DNA of 64,000 nt from Ceratobasidium sp. AG-K (GCA_037039685.1 JAWNGF010000014.1:1240001-1304000); one strand, 5' to 3'. Shown: positions 20,837 to 32,405, counted from the stretch's first letter. The notes: generated by a model from the sequence alone, not told the origin. Made by a program: numbers and translations.

Positions 20837-22513
20837 ATGGCTTTGCAAAAATCAAGAAGGAATCCACCCCAAATGGCTCAGCCCAAAGAAGGATGGACCA
20901 ATTCCTTAAGACCAAGAGAAAGAACTACAAAACCTGATCCAATGGCAACTCCGGCCATGGGATCAATAAATCTTCCTGAACTTACAATGGCAGATTTAGA
21001 AGGATCTGGACCAGGACAGCAAGGAGACAGGACACTAGAACAAATTGTAGGAATACCAGTGGCCCAGGAAACCGTCACAACACTAGCACAGATGCAAGAA
21101 GTCTTCAACCATACAATGGGTCGATTAGTACATGTACTCAATGCATCTTTTCTTCAAATTCAATGAGATATGAGGGAAATGGGAGAGGATGTCCAAACCT
21201 TACAAACAGGTGTCTATCACCTTCAAGAAACAGGAGCCACAAAAGGCAACATTCATGCACAAAACAAAGAAATAGAGCAAATCCTAAACGTCATAAATGG
21301 TATAGCAAAAATGCTGGAACCAAAGGAGGAGGAAGACACTGAACAAGGCACACATGGCAAAGAATCTACAATGCCTAGAACCTCCAGGATTACAGCACCT
21401 CTCCTGGAAACTCCAAGAAAAACAACAACCTTTCCCCTTGAAGAATACCAGTACCCAGAATCAGATCAAGAAAGTGTCAGGACAGGAGAAGCAGGGTCTG
21501 GAGGATCAACCAAGACAATTAGGCAAAAGATACAAACTTCTGCAAAAGAAGAAAAGAAGCCCAACACAACTTGTAGCAAACACTTCAGCATCTATGAGGA
21601 CATAGCAAACAATGTCACAGAAAGCAAGGATCGATTAACAATTGTCAAAAAACCAGAAGCATACAATGGAAAAAGAGGAACAGAAGCAGATCAATTCATT
21701 ACCTTGATGGAAACATACTTCAACATCCATGGGCAGGTCTTCAATAACAATCAAAAGAAGATTACTACATTCCTCAGCAACATGGAACATGAGGAAGCAA
21801 AAGCATGGGCTTTCAATCATCTTGAAAGAATCAACAAAAACCCTTCCTATACTAGTGACACTGATGCAATCTACTCCTGGTCAAACATGAAGAAAGATTT
21901 TCTCCTTAACTTTAGCAATCCAATGGCAAAGGAACAGGCTTCATGGAAACTCATGACAATCCAAATGAAGGGCTCTATCAACAATGCTCTTACTTCCTAC
22001 ATCACAGAGTTCAGAAGCCATAAAGCCCTTATCAATATTGGAGATGCTGCATACAAAGAAGCCTTCAAACAAGGACTGGCCCCAGAATTACTGGCAGAAC
22101 TAGACACCCTATCCCTAATGAGTGACAACGTTGGAAACCTAAATTTTGAAGGACTTGTGACAGCAACCATTAAAGTGGACCAAATGCTCAAAGCAAAATG
22201 AGGGTATAGATCAACATACATCAGAGGATATGGAGGCTCAGGAAACAACCAAACTGGACAAGGCAACAATGGGCAAACAAGTCAAAATGGAAGAACTCAA
22301 GGTGAGAAACCAAGATTAGTCCCTGAAGAAACCAAGAAGCATCATTGCCAGGAGGGTGCCTGCATCAAATGCGGATCAAAGGAACACTTTGTGCAACAGT
22401 GCAAAAATGGATGGAAGGACCAAGACATTCCATCCACCAAAGGGAAGGAAAAGGCCAAAGCAGGAGATATGGAAGAAACTAGCAACAGCAAAAAGGAGTT
22501 GGGAAAAGTCTAG
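20837..22513 (+). pseudogene. A-plus gag, two internal TGAs
   Basis: Gag starting ATG 20837 (MALQKSRRN), 559 codons. TGA at 21164-21166 (FLQIQ*DMREM) and 22199-22201 (MLKAK*GYRS) interrupt an otherwise open frame. The middle block (21170-22201) is capsid-like with the QFITLMETYF motif, equivalent to FITQMESYF in family B. The CCHC knuckle CIKCGSKEHFVQQC is encoded at about 22360-22402. It ends TAG at 22511. Confidence 0.86.
22501..22507 (+). promoter_or_regulatory. GGGAAAA -1 frameshift heptamer (A-plus)
   Basis: TTG GGA AAA GTC TAG in gag phase gives G GGA AAA. Pol is open in the -1 frame. A weak GGGT/ACCC pairing is possible just downstream. Confidence 0.6.
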
Positions 22514-25500
22514 GGTGCTCTGCTTCCATGTCAGATGCTACCCATATACCCTTGATCCCAAGGAAACAAATGTACTATAGAGCAACAAATGAATCACCAC
22601 TTGTCTCAACTCAGATCAAGGGAATCATGGATCCCACTCCCACACTTATTGATTCTGGATCAACAAAAAACTTTATTGATATCACCTTCTGCTGAAAACA
22701 TTCCATTCCCCTTATCAACCTACTGAAAGCAAGAGAAGTCATAGGAATAAATGGACAAAAGCTACCATCATTTGTTTGGTACAAGGTCCACCTCACCTTT
22801 GAGATCCTGGGAAAAAGTTTCACACAACAATGCTATGTTATGCCAACTGGAGAATCCCCCTTAATTTTAGGAATGACATGGCTATCAGAAGCCAACCCTG
22901 AAATAAACTGGGAAACAAGGGAAATTACTTGGCAAAGGGAACCTATGAAAGCAAAAGCAGCACATTTAACAGAAATACCAGAAGAATTCCAAGACTTCAA
23001 AAAGGTTTTCAGTGAGGAACTTTTTAAGGAATTACCACCACACAGGGAATGGGATTGTGAAATCAATTTTAGGCCAAATACAGAACTACCTAAACCAGCA
23101 TGAAATTACCCACTTTCCCCAATGGAAACATGAGTCCTTAGGAAACATATAGAGAGGAGGAACTAGCAGTGGGCAAAATTGTACCAAGCAAATCACCCAT
23201 TGCATCACCAGCTTTCTTTGTTAAGAGGCATCAAGACAAAAACATGGAACCCATGACACCAGAAGAACTTTTGTGACTAGTAGTTGACCTCAGAGGAGTC
23301 AATAAGATCACTATACCCAATCAATTCCCTCTACCACTACAAGAAGACCTTCTGGAAAAATTAAAGGAAGCTAAAATTTTCTCAAAATTGGACTTATGGC
23401 AAGGCTTCAATAACATTTGAATCAAGGAAAGCAATCAATGGAAAACAGTGTTCAGAACCAAGGAAGGACACTATGAATACAGGGTCATGCCATTTAGACT
23501 CATGAACACTCCAGCAATCTTCCAAAGGATGATGGACAAAATCTTCCATGACATAAAGGACATCTCAGTAGTGATCTACATTGATGACATTCTCATCTTC
23601 TCAAAAAACCAGGAACAACACCTAAAAGATGTCAGGGAGGTACTGAAGTGATTAGAAGGAAACACCCTCTTCCTGAAGATCACAAAATGCAAATTCTTTA
23701 TCACGATGGTCACCTTTGTTGGAATAGTCATCACCCCTGAAGGAATTTCTATGGAAAAGGACAAAATCAAGGCAATTTTGGAATGGCACATCCCAAAGAC
23801 AGTCAAACAGGTACAGGCCTTCTTAGGCTTTGCAAATTTCTACCAACAATTTGTGCAAAACTTCAGCAGTATTATCAAGCCATTAACCAAACTCACAAGA
23901 AAGGAACAAAGTGGGAATGGGGTGTGGAACAGCAACAGGCCTTTGATGAACTCAAATCAGCAGTAACTAAGGACCCAGTATTGGCACATCCCAACCCTGC
24001 CAAACCCTACTTTCTTGAAACAGATGCATCAGGGGTGGCAATGGGGATGATTCTCTCACAACAACAGGACAATGGATACCTACACCCAATTGGTTTCTTA
24101 TCACAGAGTTTCACAGCACCACAAATGAACTATGACACACATGACAAGGAACTTTTAGCCATCATTACAGCCCTGAAGCACTGGAGATTACATCTGGAAG
24201 GAACTAGGGAACCAATTACGGTTTATTCAGATCATAGGAACCTGATGTACTGGCAAACAGCAAAAACCTTTAACCAACAACATAACAGATGGTACCAAGA
24301 ACTGGTGTCTTTTAACTTTGAAATACACTATCAACCCGGAAAACTTTCCAGCAAACCAGATCTCTTGTCCAGACATTCTGAACATCATGGTATACCAAAT
24401 GCAGAACAGATCATGATACATCAGGAAAGATTCAAAGGTTTTGCAGTGGAATTAGGAAGGGACATTATTGCAGAAATCACAGAAGCACAAGAGGAAGATG
24501 AATTGCTTACAACACTTGTCCTAGTGGTCAAAGAAAGGGAAAACCATCCCCCTAGTGTCAGGAAGAAGTTCAAGGATTACAAAATAATGGAGGGACTCCT
24601 ATGGTACAAGAGTGCAATCTATGTTCCAGAAGATAAGGATCTGCGCCTGGAATTACTACAACAACATCATGATTCACCAACTGTTGGTCACCAGGGACAA
24701 GCAAGAACCCTAGAACTGCTATCAAGACAATACTACTGGCCAGGAATGAAAGCAACAGTCAACAGATACGTAGACTCCTGCAAAGCATGCCAAAGAAGCA
24801 AGGGACACATACATTCAGTACCAGCAAAACCATTACCTGTAGCAACACATCCTTGGGAAGACATCAGCTATGACTTCATTTGTCGTAAGCTTCTTCTTAG
24901 TGGCTATGGGACAAGCCGCAATGGAGAGTGGACGGTACTAAGACCTAAGTAACCTCTTGAACCGCAACACACTTAAGTATCTGTAGGCTCTTGAGGGTAG
25001 GGGTGGTTCAAAGTGTCACTCAAAGGGGATGTTTGACAAGACAAAACAAGCTGGGGTTACCAGGCTTGTTGGTCCTCTATATATATTCAGACAGTGGCCA
25101 AGTCATACAAGGCGCAGCCACATGAGTCATAACAGTCGACCAGTCAGGAGTGTCCATGTGAGTCATGCTGTATGAACAGACATGACTCGTACAAAGCACA
25201 GCTGCGTTACACAGTGTAACACATAACCACAAGAAGGTGGCAACGCGGCAGGGAAACAAGGGGGAAGAACAAACGCAAACACAAACACAAACGAGAGAGG
25301 ATGGGACGCAGACGAGTCTGATGGAGAGAGCATGGCTCACGACATCACTGTCAAACTACCCAAATCAGCTGGATGGGACAGTATCCTGGTGGTGGTAGAT
25401 TGACACAGCCAAATGGCGCATTTCATCCCCTGCAAGGAAGCAACAACGGCAGAAGGAGTTGCAGATCTCTTTCTGTCAAATGTTTGGAAGCTTCATGGTT

Positions 25501-26564
25501 TACCCATGCAAACTATCTCTGACAGGGGAACCACCTTCAACAGTCACTTCCTACGTTCCCTTTATGAAAAACTCAGAATCAACCCTTCCTTCAGTACAGC
25601 ATTCCACCCTCAAACTGATGGGCAGTCAGAACAAGTTAATCAGTGGCTTGACAGTTTTCTTAGGGCATTCATCAACTACAGACAGGATAATTGGGTGCAA
25701 TGGCTACCTATTGCAGAATTCTGCTACAACAATTGTGTCAACAGAACCTCAGGCAAGACTCCCTTTGAAATTACCTATGGATTCCACCCTAGATGGAATA
25801 TAGTGGATGTTGACGTTCAGAACCCTTTGGCAAAAAACCTACAAGATCAGATGGAAGAAGCAAGGAAAGAAGCAACAGCTGCGATGCAATTCCATGAAGA
25901 ACAGGCAAAAGAACCAAGGGAAAAATATGAACCAGGCGACCTTGTCTGGGTCCTAGGAACAAATTTTAAAACAAAGTGACCAATGAAGAAACTTGATGAC
26001 AAGAAATTAGGTCCCTTCAAGGTTACAAGGGCAATATCTTCCCATGCATACAAGATTGAACTCCCCAAATCCATCAAAAAGCATAATGTCTTCCATATTG
26101 ATCAGCTATGGAAATACAAGGAGGACAAGGAATTCAACAGGAACCAAATATGACCACCTCCCATAGAAACAGAGGAAGACAAAGAAGTTTATGAAGTCGG
26201 GAAGATTGTGGACTGGCAGGAAACAAAGGAAGGACTCAAATAGGTAATCTGATGGAAGGGATATCCACCAAGCAAAAATACCAAAGAAAGAGCGGAAAAG
26301 ATTGCAGAACTACTACCCATCATGAGAAAGTTCCTCAAAGAAAACCCTTTGGCACCTGTACCCTCAAATTTCAAACAACAGCCATTCAAAAGGACCAGGG
26401 GGAGAGCAGCAAACCTCAACTCAAACAGCTCTCACCAGCCTTTCATTGCTCTAAAGCCACTTGCATACCAACCCAGCACTCCCAAAAGACTTTCCAAACA
26501 TGCCTGCTGCTCATTGCTCAGTCACCATCAGCAACCTCCCATGGGCCACAGGCACAGCCTGTGA
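22507..26564 (+). pseudogene. A-plus pol (PR-RT-RNaseH-IN-chromodomain), disrupted
   Basis: Protease LIDSGSTKNF (about 22648), RT with YIDDIL (about 23578), RNase H ETDASG (about 24018), integrase HHCC ending CKACQ, DDE core SDRGT...SEQVNQ after the solo LTR, GPF and chromodomain (EVGKIVDWQETKEG, WKGYPPS, about 26190-26330). TGA stops at 22693, 23101 and elsewhere fall where arginine is expected. There is a 2-bp insertion at about 23152 that A-minus lacks, and a 1-nt deletion at about 23909 shared with A-minus. The frame ends TGA at 26562, overlapping ORF3. Confidence 0.87.
24881..25344 (-). repeat. Solo LTR of a B-like element inside A-plus integrase
   Basis: 464-bp LTR in minus orientation, the mirror of 1022-1486, differing mainly by one base in a T run. 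Flanks TCATT (24876-24880) and TCACT (25345-25349) are a one-mismatch target duplication. Confidence 0.88.
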
Positions 26565-27264
26565 AATCACAAAGTGTCTTGACTCGGGTGTGGTCTTATA
26601 CCACGTCCCTCAATGCATGCGGCGTGTGGGACAGTGCCAATACTACCCAGGGAGCAACATGCTCCATCTGGCGGTGGCGGGAGAATTTGAGTGGGTCGGA
26701 CACAAGCCACCCACAAAGTGACAACTCAGGGAGTGGCCAAGCATCCTGATAGCCAGGGGGTGTGTGGCGTTCTCAGGCCAGGAAGCAATTTTGGGGAGCA
26801 TCAAGAACAGGACAAGTGAGGAATGGGGGGACCATCACATTGACAACCCCCATGTGTGGCAGTCCAAGTGGATCTGGGAGGAGAAGGAAGGAAGGGCATG
26901 TTTGCGCAACAAGTGGGAATGGGATGTGGTGTGGGATCAAGACCTAAAGGACTGGATGGAGGACAGGGGCTGATGGGCCAAAGAACTCAAGTACAAGCTG
27001 CAATGGTGGGACAACAGTCCCAACCTGGACCAATGGGCAGAAAAGGAGGGGTCGCCAACAGAATGGCTGGCAGAGGAAGAGAGGGTTCAGGTCAAGGACC
27101 AACCCACATGGGAAGAAGGGTGCAAGGAGGCGCCCATGGAGTTGAAGGAGGAAGTGGGAGACTCAGTGGAGAACCCCATAGTTCTGGAAGAGGAGGAAGC
27201 AATTTGGTCCCAGGGAGACAAGGAGGCTTTTGAAAAGATGGTGGGCAACTGTAAATTACAGTAG
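26500..27264 (+). pseudogene. A-plus ORF3, two TGA stops
   Basis: Family A counterpart of ORF3: ATG 26500 (MPAAHCSVT), stop TAG 27262, 254 codons as in family B. Shared motifs include LDSGVVLY, GEFEWVG, RGCVAF, DLKDWMEDRG, many tryptophans (QWW, KWEWD) and an acidic C-terminus with NPIVLEEEE. TGAs at 26719-26721 and 26971-26973 interrupt it; the second falls on the arginine of B-minus MERGR. It starts within the pol tail in a different frame. Overall similarity to B is low, but motif order and length match, so I infer homology. Confidence 0.7.
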
Positions 27265-27292
27265 TTGCCATTCAGGTCCCCTAAATGGGCTC

Positions 27293-27306
27293 CTAAGGGG
27301 GGGTAA
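27293..27306 (+). promoter_or_regulatory. A-plus polypurine tract
   Basis: CTAAGGGGGGGTAA directly before the 3' LTR. Confidence 0.75.
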
Positions 27307-27803
27307 TGTTGTGACCCAAGGCCCCTCCAACAGACTTCATCTCCTAGTTGCTTGTCTTGTGTTCCTTTTGTTCTCCCTTCCTTTGTGCGCACTTCCTTTG
27401 TGTCTAGTTTTCTTTGTTATTGCACAGCCTTAGGCTGCTTCCTTTTTCTTTTGTCTTACAACTTCCTTTCTTGGCAAGTCATGTTCCTTTCTAGGACATG
27501 ACTCATCAAGCTTTCTGATTGGTTTGTTTTGTATGACTTGTTTCTTGGCATGAGTATGACTCATGTCTTTTCAGAATATATAATGAGGTGACAACAAGCA
27601 TGGTATCCCCATCTTGTTTTGCCTTGTCATTTCCCCAACAAACAGTCCTTCACTGGGTTTCCCTCAGGGTTACCTTGGATCCTCAGGTCTTAGTGCTGTT
27701 CACAGTCTACAGTTTACAGTCCTTTGGGTGCCAAGTCTCTCTAAGTCTTGACTTGTGCACATACAGTTACAGTTGGCAACCATCATAGTGTTGGGTTGCA
27801 ACA
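27307..27803 (+). repeat. A-plus 3' LTR
   Basis: 497 bp, TGTTGTGACCC...GGTTGCAACA, with a TATA box (27577-27584) and ATCTTGTTTTGC at 27611-27622. Confidence 0.92.
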
Positions 27804-28411
27804 TGCTAGCTGTGCTGTCCTGTGAGTCATAGGTTGTATGTCTTTGCCTGATTGCTCACCCAGCATTGTGGCTGAGGCTTCAAGCAGGATTTATCCATGT
27901 CCATATCTACTTCATTGTTCCAGGATGCTTTGGCAGGCCCAGATGATTCTAAGCAACCTTTGTCCTAGCCATGCTTTTCATAGCCCCTCAATCTCGGCAC
28001 TAGCAGGTTCCGTATGGTGTCTCCAATATTCTGTTTTTGTTCTTCATGTATGTAATTGTTGTCCTTCTTGTAGACTGTATGGGTAGATTGTTGTATATAA
28101 ATACAAAATACAGAATAATAATTGCTTAATCAACTAGAATAAACCCCATTGAGAGCCAGTCCCAACCCAAGTGCCACATCTCCCCCAAAGTGCCACATCT
28201 CTTGCTGCCCCCATCAAATGCCACATCTCCTTGTGCTCCTGATCAAATGCATCTCCTCCTTGTGTGCTTGTGAGGATGCGCCACATCTTGGGAGCAGTTG
28301 GTAAAGGGGGGCTTGGCTTCCCAGCTCCTTGTGCTTTGGAGCACTTTGGGGCACTTCAGAGAAATTTTCCTTTTTGCTGAGAGTGCAATCTCTTGAAGTA
28401 TTGTGACTCTG
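27804..28411. other. No gene seen; AT-rich, CpG-poor intergenic DNA
   Basis: Flank of the A-plus insertion. It holds three or four imperfect repeats of TGCCACATCTC (28170-28240) but no coding region I can support. Confidence 0.5.
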
Positions 28412-29092
28412 CATCTGTGAATGTGCTGGGAGCTATGTAGTGCTATGTAGCTGGGTAGCAAAACATCAACACCCCTTATATGTACTGCTATGTAGCAAAG
28501 ACCATATTTGGGCAATGGGATGAAATGCTTTGGACATTGTGGCTGTGCAGTTACCATATATGGTAATGATCTTCCCAGATAGGTAATTTGATGTATCTGA
28601 CTAAGACACCCATTTTGGGACAAACTTTTGAACTAGCCAGCAGTTTTCCATCCCCTTAGCACCAATGTGACTGTATGCTATAAAATATCCCCAGGTGAGG
28701 TGCTGGGGGTGCACTCAGGCACGTGAAAGCAGGGGGAACAGCAAGTTCAAGGGGCAGGGTGGCACTTGAGTTTTGAGTCAGCTGAGTTCCCAAAAGGGTT
28801 ATATTGGCTTCTAAAATTGGAATTTCAAATATTACCAAATAAGGAAATTTTAAAACCGACTTAGAATCGAAAACTACCATATATGGTAATCAATTTATCC
28901 CAATTTGGACTAATTGATTGCCATAGATGGTAACCGCACAGCCACAATGTCCAAAGCATTTCATCCCATTGCCCAAATATGGCCTTTGCTACATAGCAGT
29001 ACATATAAGGGGTGTTGATGTTTTGCTACCCAGCTACATAGCACTGTATAGTGCTATATAGCACTATATAGCTCCCAGCACATTTACAGATG
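28412..29092. mobile_element. Foldback / MITE-like element with long inverted repeats
   Basis: About 681 bp. Left arm 28412-28570 and right arm about 28918-29092 are inverted copies (shared landmarks: CATCTGT at the ends, GTGCTGGGAGCTAT, GGGTAGCAAAACATCAACACC, CCATATTTGGGCAATGGG). The inner arm edges contain ATGGTAA/TTACCAT palindromes (ACCATATATGGT at about 28554 and 28872). There is no ORF of note inside. Confidence 0.75.
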
Positions 29093-29221
29093 TGACTTGC
29101 AGCCAATCCCCATATGGTTGCCCAACATTAGCTATCATGCTCCTCCCCTTTTGAATTCAATTCCGGAAGCATGGGAATCAACTTATGGGGCGACGAGCCC
29201 GAGGCGGCCCTTTCGAGACCT

Positions 29222-29459
29222 CTCTACCAAAAATCGAAATTCTCGTTCGGCTCGTGAGGTCTCGTGATGACAAAGACAATCTCGTCGAGCTCGTAACAGG
29301 TCGTGGGGGCTTGTGAGATCTTACGAGCCCGGACGAGCTTATTGCTCGTTTGTCTCCTGAGCGCTCCCGAGCGATCGCGAGTGGTCTAGAGCCTGCCGAG
29401 ATAGTCCCCGGCATCACGAGACCTCGGGAGCCAAACGAGAATTTCGATTTTTGGTAGAG
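29222..29459. mobile_element. Small MITE with 48-bp inverted repeats
   Basis: CTCTACCAAAAATCG... at 29222-29268 is repeated inverted at 29412-29459 with about 5 mismatches. The 140-bp centre is rich in CTCG/CGAG. It lies in the 3' end of DUF6535 gene 1 and supplies that gene's last codons. Confidence 0.75.
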
Positions 29460-31256
29460 CTTGTGAAGAGTTGATCGAATCTTGATGAGCTTTGGCTTCG
29501 TCAGCAGCCAACCCGGTTAGCCTTAGCTCAGCAGTTGTTAGTTCCACATATGCATCCGCAGTAAACGGAGGACAATCATCGCTCCATATCGTATCCAAGG
29601 CTTTGAAGACGGAATCCTTGACGTGTTCAACCTGTGTGAGTGAAAGTGGGTTTGTGCCCAATCTGCAACACATACCATTCCTAAACGTTCAGTCAAACCT
29701 TGACTCCTTCTACGGGTTTCTTTCGAGCACTGTTGAAGTTGTACCACACATTCCCGAGGATGGTCGTAGATTTCGGAAAGTGCGCTAGCATATCTTGCGA
29801 TATTGATTCCACGGCAGAATGCTAACTCGCGAGGGTAGCTAGTTCGTGCTGCCTTAAGGCGTTCGATGATTTCCGAGCCCATACGGATAATGGTATTATT
29901 CCTTTCGCGGATCGACGAGCTTTCAGAGGGCACCTCCTTCCTGCGATGTCGCTGCACGAGACCCCAAGGTCCTACCCAAGGCTGGCTAGTTTCTTGAGCT
30001 GCGATCTCTTCGGAATTGGATTCGGATGCCTCCTGATGTATAGTCTCGTACATATCCAGTTTGACTGCTCGAGTCCTAAGGTCTGCTAGGGCCTGGAAAG
30101 CACTATCTCCAACAGCGGGGTCCCTTGCCTCGGTGGTAAGCCACTCCAGTGCTCGCAAATCGGCCAGCGTGGTCCCTTCAAACTCCGGCCGCTTCTTTTT
30201 ACATTTTCTCCGAAGTCGAGTGCTTGACATCCTCTCTTTTAGTAGCTTCGAGCCGCTCTCTGACCTCAGCTTGTCCAAGATTTTCCTGATGTGCTTTGAG
30301 AACCGCGTCCGATAGGGACACCGTTCTCTAACTGCCCCGAGAATGACGACGGTTGCGTACCACGTGAAGAGGCCTATGCTGGCGCCTGCCAATATCAGTG
30401 AAACGACTCGATCCAAGCGCCACAGGTGCACAATCAATCCTATAGTAAAAAGCACCAGAGAAAAGTGCAAGAGAGTCGGTAGAAAGTCAATGATTCGAAG
30501 CGTGCTCCAAGACAGAACAGCATCAAGGCGACTCTGCCGTTCGCGTGCGTACTCGTGAGGATGTTTCGGTGTAGCTGCTACAAACTCTTCAAGCCAAACT
30601 TTGGCCAACATTGCTACCATAGCAGCTCCCAGCGAGAGGGCTAAAGCCACGAACCAAAGAGCATTGATCAGACGAGCGGAGACAGATGGTTGGAAAGGTG
30701 GGAGCTCGATGGGAGGAAGCGAGGCGACTTGGTCTCCGTTCCCAGAGCGTCGCTGGGACCGAGCTATGTCGAGCAAAAGTGCTACTGAAGTTTCGGCTAG
30801 GTCTGGTTCTAGCAAACCAGTTGGCTCGGCTAGGAAGGCTGTAAGTATGGCTGAGAATAAACCCGCCTGAGTGATACTGTCAGCTACAGTAGTTACTTGA
30901 CAGTACTTCAACACCCACAAATAGTAACATTGTGTCGAGATTATTATTGCGCCGTTCTACGAGATCTCTATCATGTTCCTTTGCTTCTTGCGCGTACAGC
31001 CTCCATATCGAGGAGTCCGGTGCCAACTCTTCACCTGGCTTATCGGAAGCCAACTTGTCGTATCTATGCGGGCGGACATATGCACGCCCGTCCTGTAATG
31101 CTTCGGTTTCTCCTTGGGACCGGGCAGGATCTTGAGTCATATACGTCGTGGGACCAGCCTGACATCGATGGGTCAACTTTGATATCAAAACGAATTATAT
31201 CATGTAGCCACCTTTTCATCTTTCTCGTCTGCATGACCATCCGACGCGGGTTTCAC
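29386..31256 (-). pseudogene. DUF6535 gene 1, truncated at its 3' end
   Basis: Exons modelled by comparison with genes 2 and 3: 31212-31256, 30919-31158, 29676-30866, 29386-29631, with introns of 53, 52 and 44 bp. The protein has a polar N-terminus (KPGEELAPDSSIWRLY), the DUF6535 core starting AGLFSAILTAFL, a TM segment (LWFVALALSLGAAMVAMLAK) and two further TM segments (LLHFSLVLFTIGLIVHLW and the following stretch to VILGAV). It keeps CPPFTADAY but then runs into the MITE and stops at 29386, missing about 500 C-terminal residues present in gene 3. The codon aligned with the gene 3 ATG is GTG (31254-31256), so the start may be lost; the ATG at 31140 could substitute. Function unknown. Confidence 0.75.
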
Positions 31257-32405
31257 CCCAGCGAATTTGAGGTCCGACAGATAGCGAATATTGTGTTGCT
31301 TCTGCCAATCCTGAAATACCACTGGACCACCCCCCTGTGCCATACTCATCGGTGCGGATTCTTGCTACGATGGACTCTACAAAGGGCTAGGGGAGGATTT
31401 TATTGGCATGAAACCGGGCGCTAACCAGATGAAATGTCAAGTCTACACGAGGCCATCAAAAAATAAGCGATAGAAGGGCCTATCCGCACACACGCACACA
31501 TGTATGCGTATCATTCGGCGCTAGAAATCCGAAGCAGGTGAGAAATCAAGTACCCGAGATTGTGTGGTTGCCTCGTGTCAGCATAGGCCTATAGTCAAAG
31601 TAACCATAGCAGAATGATGTTTCGAGGACATACACAGTTCTATCCGGCGTCGAACATTTATACTGACTCTCCACCATAGCAAAATGATAAATACCGTAAA
31701 CACAACGAACCGAGCGAGGGAACCGCCAATACTATACTCATAGCATATAACGAGGTACGACCTCGTGTAGTTTTAGCGCCAGTATCTATCGCATGTCCCC
31801 TGAACTCTATTGCAGATATCCGAAGATGAACTTACGAATTCAAATAGGCACCGTGGGGTCGGTTCAGGTCGCAGTGTAGTGTTCGGCGTGATATCTCTGA
31901 CTTCCCTGGGGCTCGGGCTTGCTTCATAGGGTACAAGGTATGGGTCAGTGCGTTTGAGCCTGACTGATAGATCAAAGCATCTGTTGTCACGCCATTATGC
32001 CTAAGGATGAAACCCAACCTGGGCTCCGCAGGTTGATAAATTTACAATGCCTAGATGAGCGTGCACTTCGAAGTTTCGAAGATAACGTGAAGTTAAAAAT
32101 GAGGAGAATTCGAACCCATTGCCTCTGGACCTGCTCGCCTACCCCTTCCGGACGTCAAGAACACCAGGTTGCCTGCGTCTAATGGTTTCAAGACCAGTCA
32201 GCCGTTTATGGAAAGATATGGAGGCGAGAACGCTCTGCGCCGTTTGATCCTGCCCGAGGATCCAATTAGACTTTTTCGTGGGGCACACAACAACCGAGGA
32301 GAATCTGCTATTTTTGCGTGGGTTTCTGACCCGTCTTGGTGCACAGTTGCGCCCAGTAGGGATGGGGACAAGTAGCTGTGCTCCCCAAATGAGCTCGCCT
32401 CAAGC
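31257..32405. repeat. Intergenic DNA with a dispersed repeat
   Basis: No gene supported. 32100-32400 resembles 46890-47150 (shared GGACGTCA, CGTTTATGGAAA, TTTTTGCGTGGGTTTC, GCTGTGCTCCCCA), a dispersed non-coding repeat. 31424-31470 resembles 44577-44630, upstream of gene 2. Confidence 0.5.

Larger units (their letters stand above)
20677..27803 (+). mobile_element. Ty3/gypsy chromovirus, copy A-plus (5' LTR off window)
   Basis: Family A element on the plus strand, entered in its 5' leader at ATAGC (20677-20681), the likely 5-bp target duplication from insertion of A-minus. Gag 20837-22513, pol to 26564, ORF3 26500-27264, polypurine tract, 3' LTR 27307-27803. The flank after the LTR is TGCTA. 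Its 5' LTR and primer site should be left of the window, beyond the A-minus 3' LTR. Confidence 0.9.

Noticed and set aside
28170..28265. CRISPR-like or minisatellite array of TGCCACATCTC
   Set aside because: Only three or four imperfect units with irregular spacing in a eukaryotic intergenic region.
29632..29675. Frameshift in DUF6535 gene 1 between the GMVC and TQVEHVKD readings
   Set aside because: GTATGT...CACACAG makes a 44-bp phase-0 intron at the same place as introns in genes 2 and 3.
30897..31424. 175-codon plus-strand ORF
   Set aside because: It is antisense to exons and introns of DUF6535 gene 1, with no recognisable motif.
32100..32180. tRNA or tRNA-derived SINE (GGTTCGAATTC and TAGGCGAGCAGG on the minus strand)
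   Set aside because: A-box and B-box look-alikes are only about 13 nt apart, too close for a tRNA, and no cloverleaf could be drawn.
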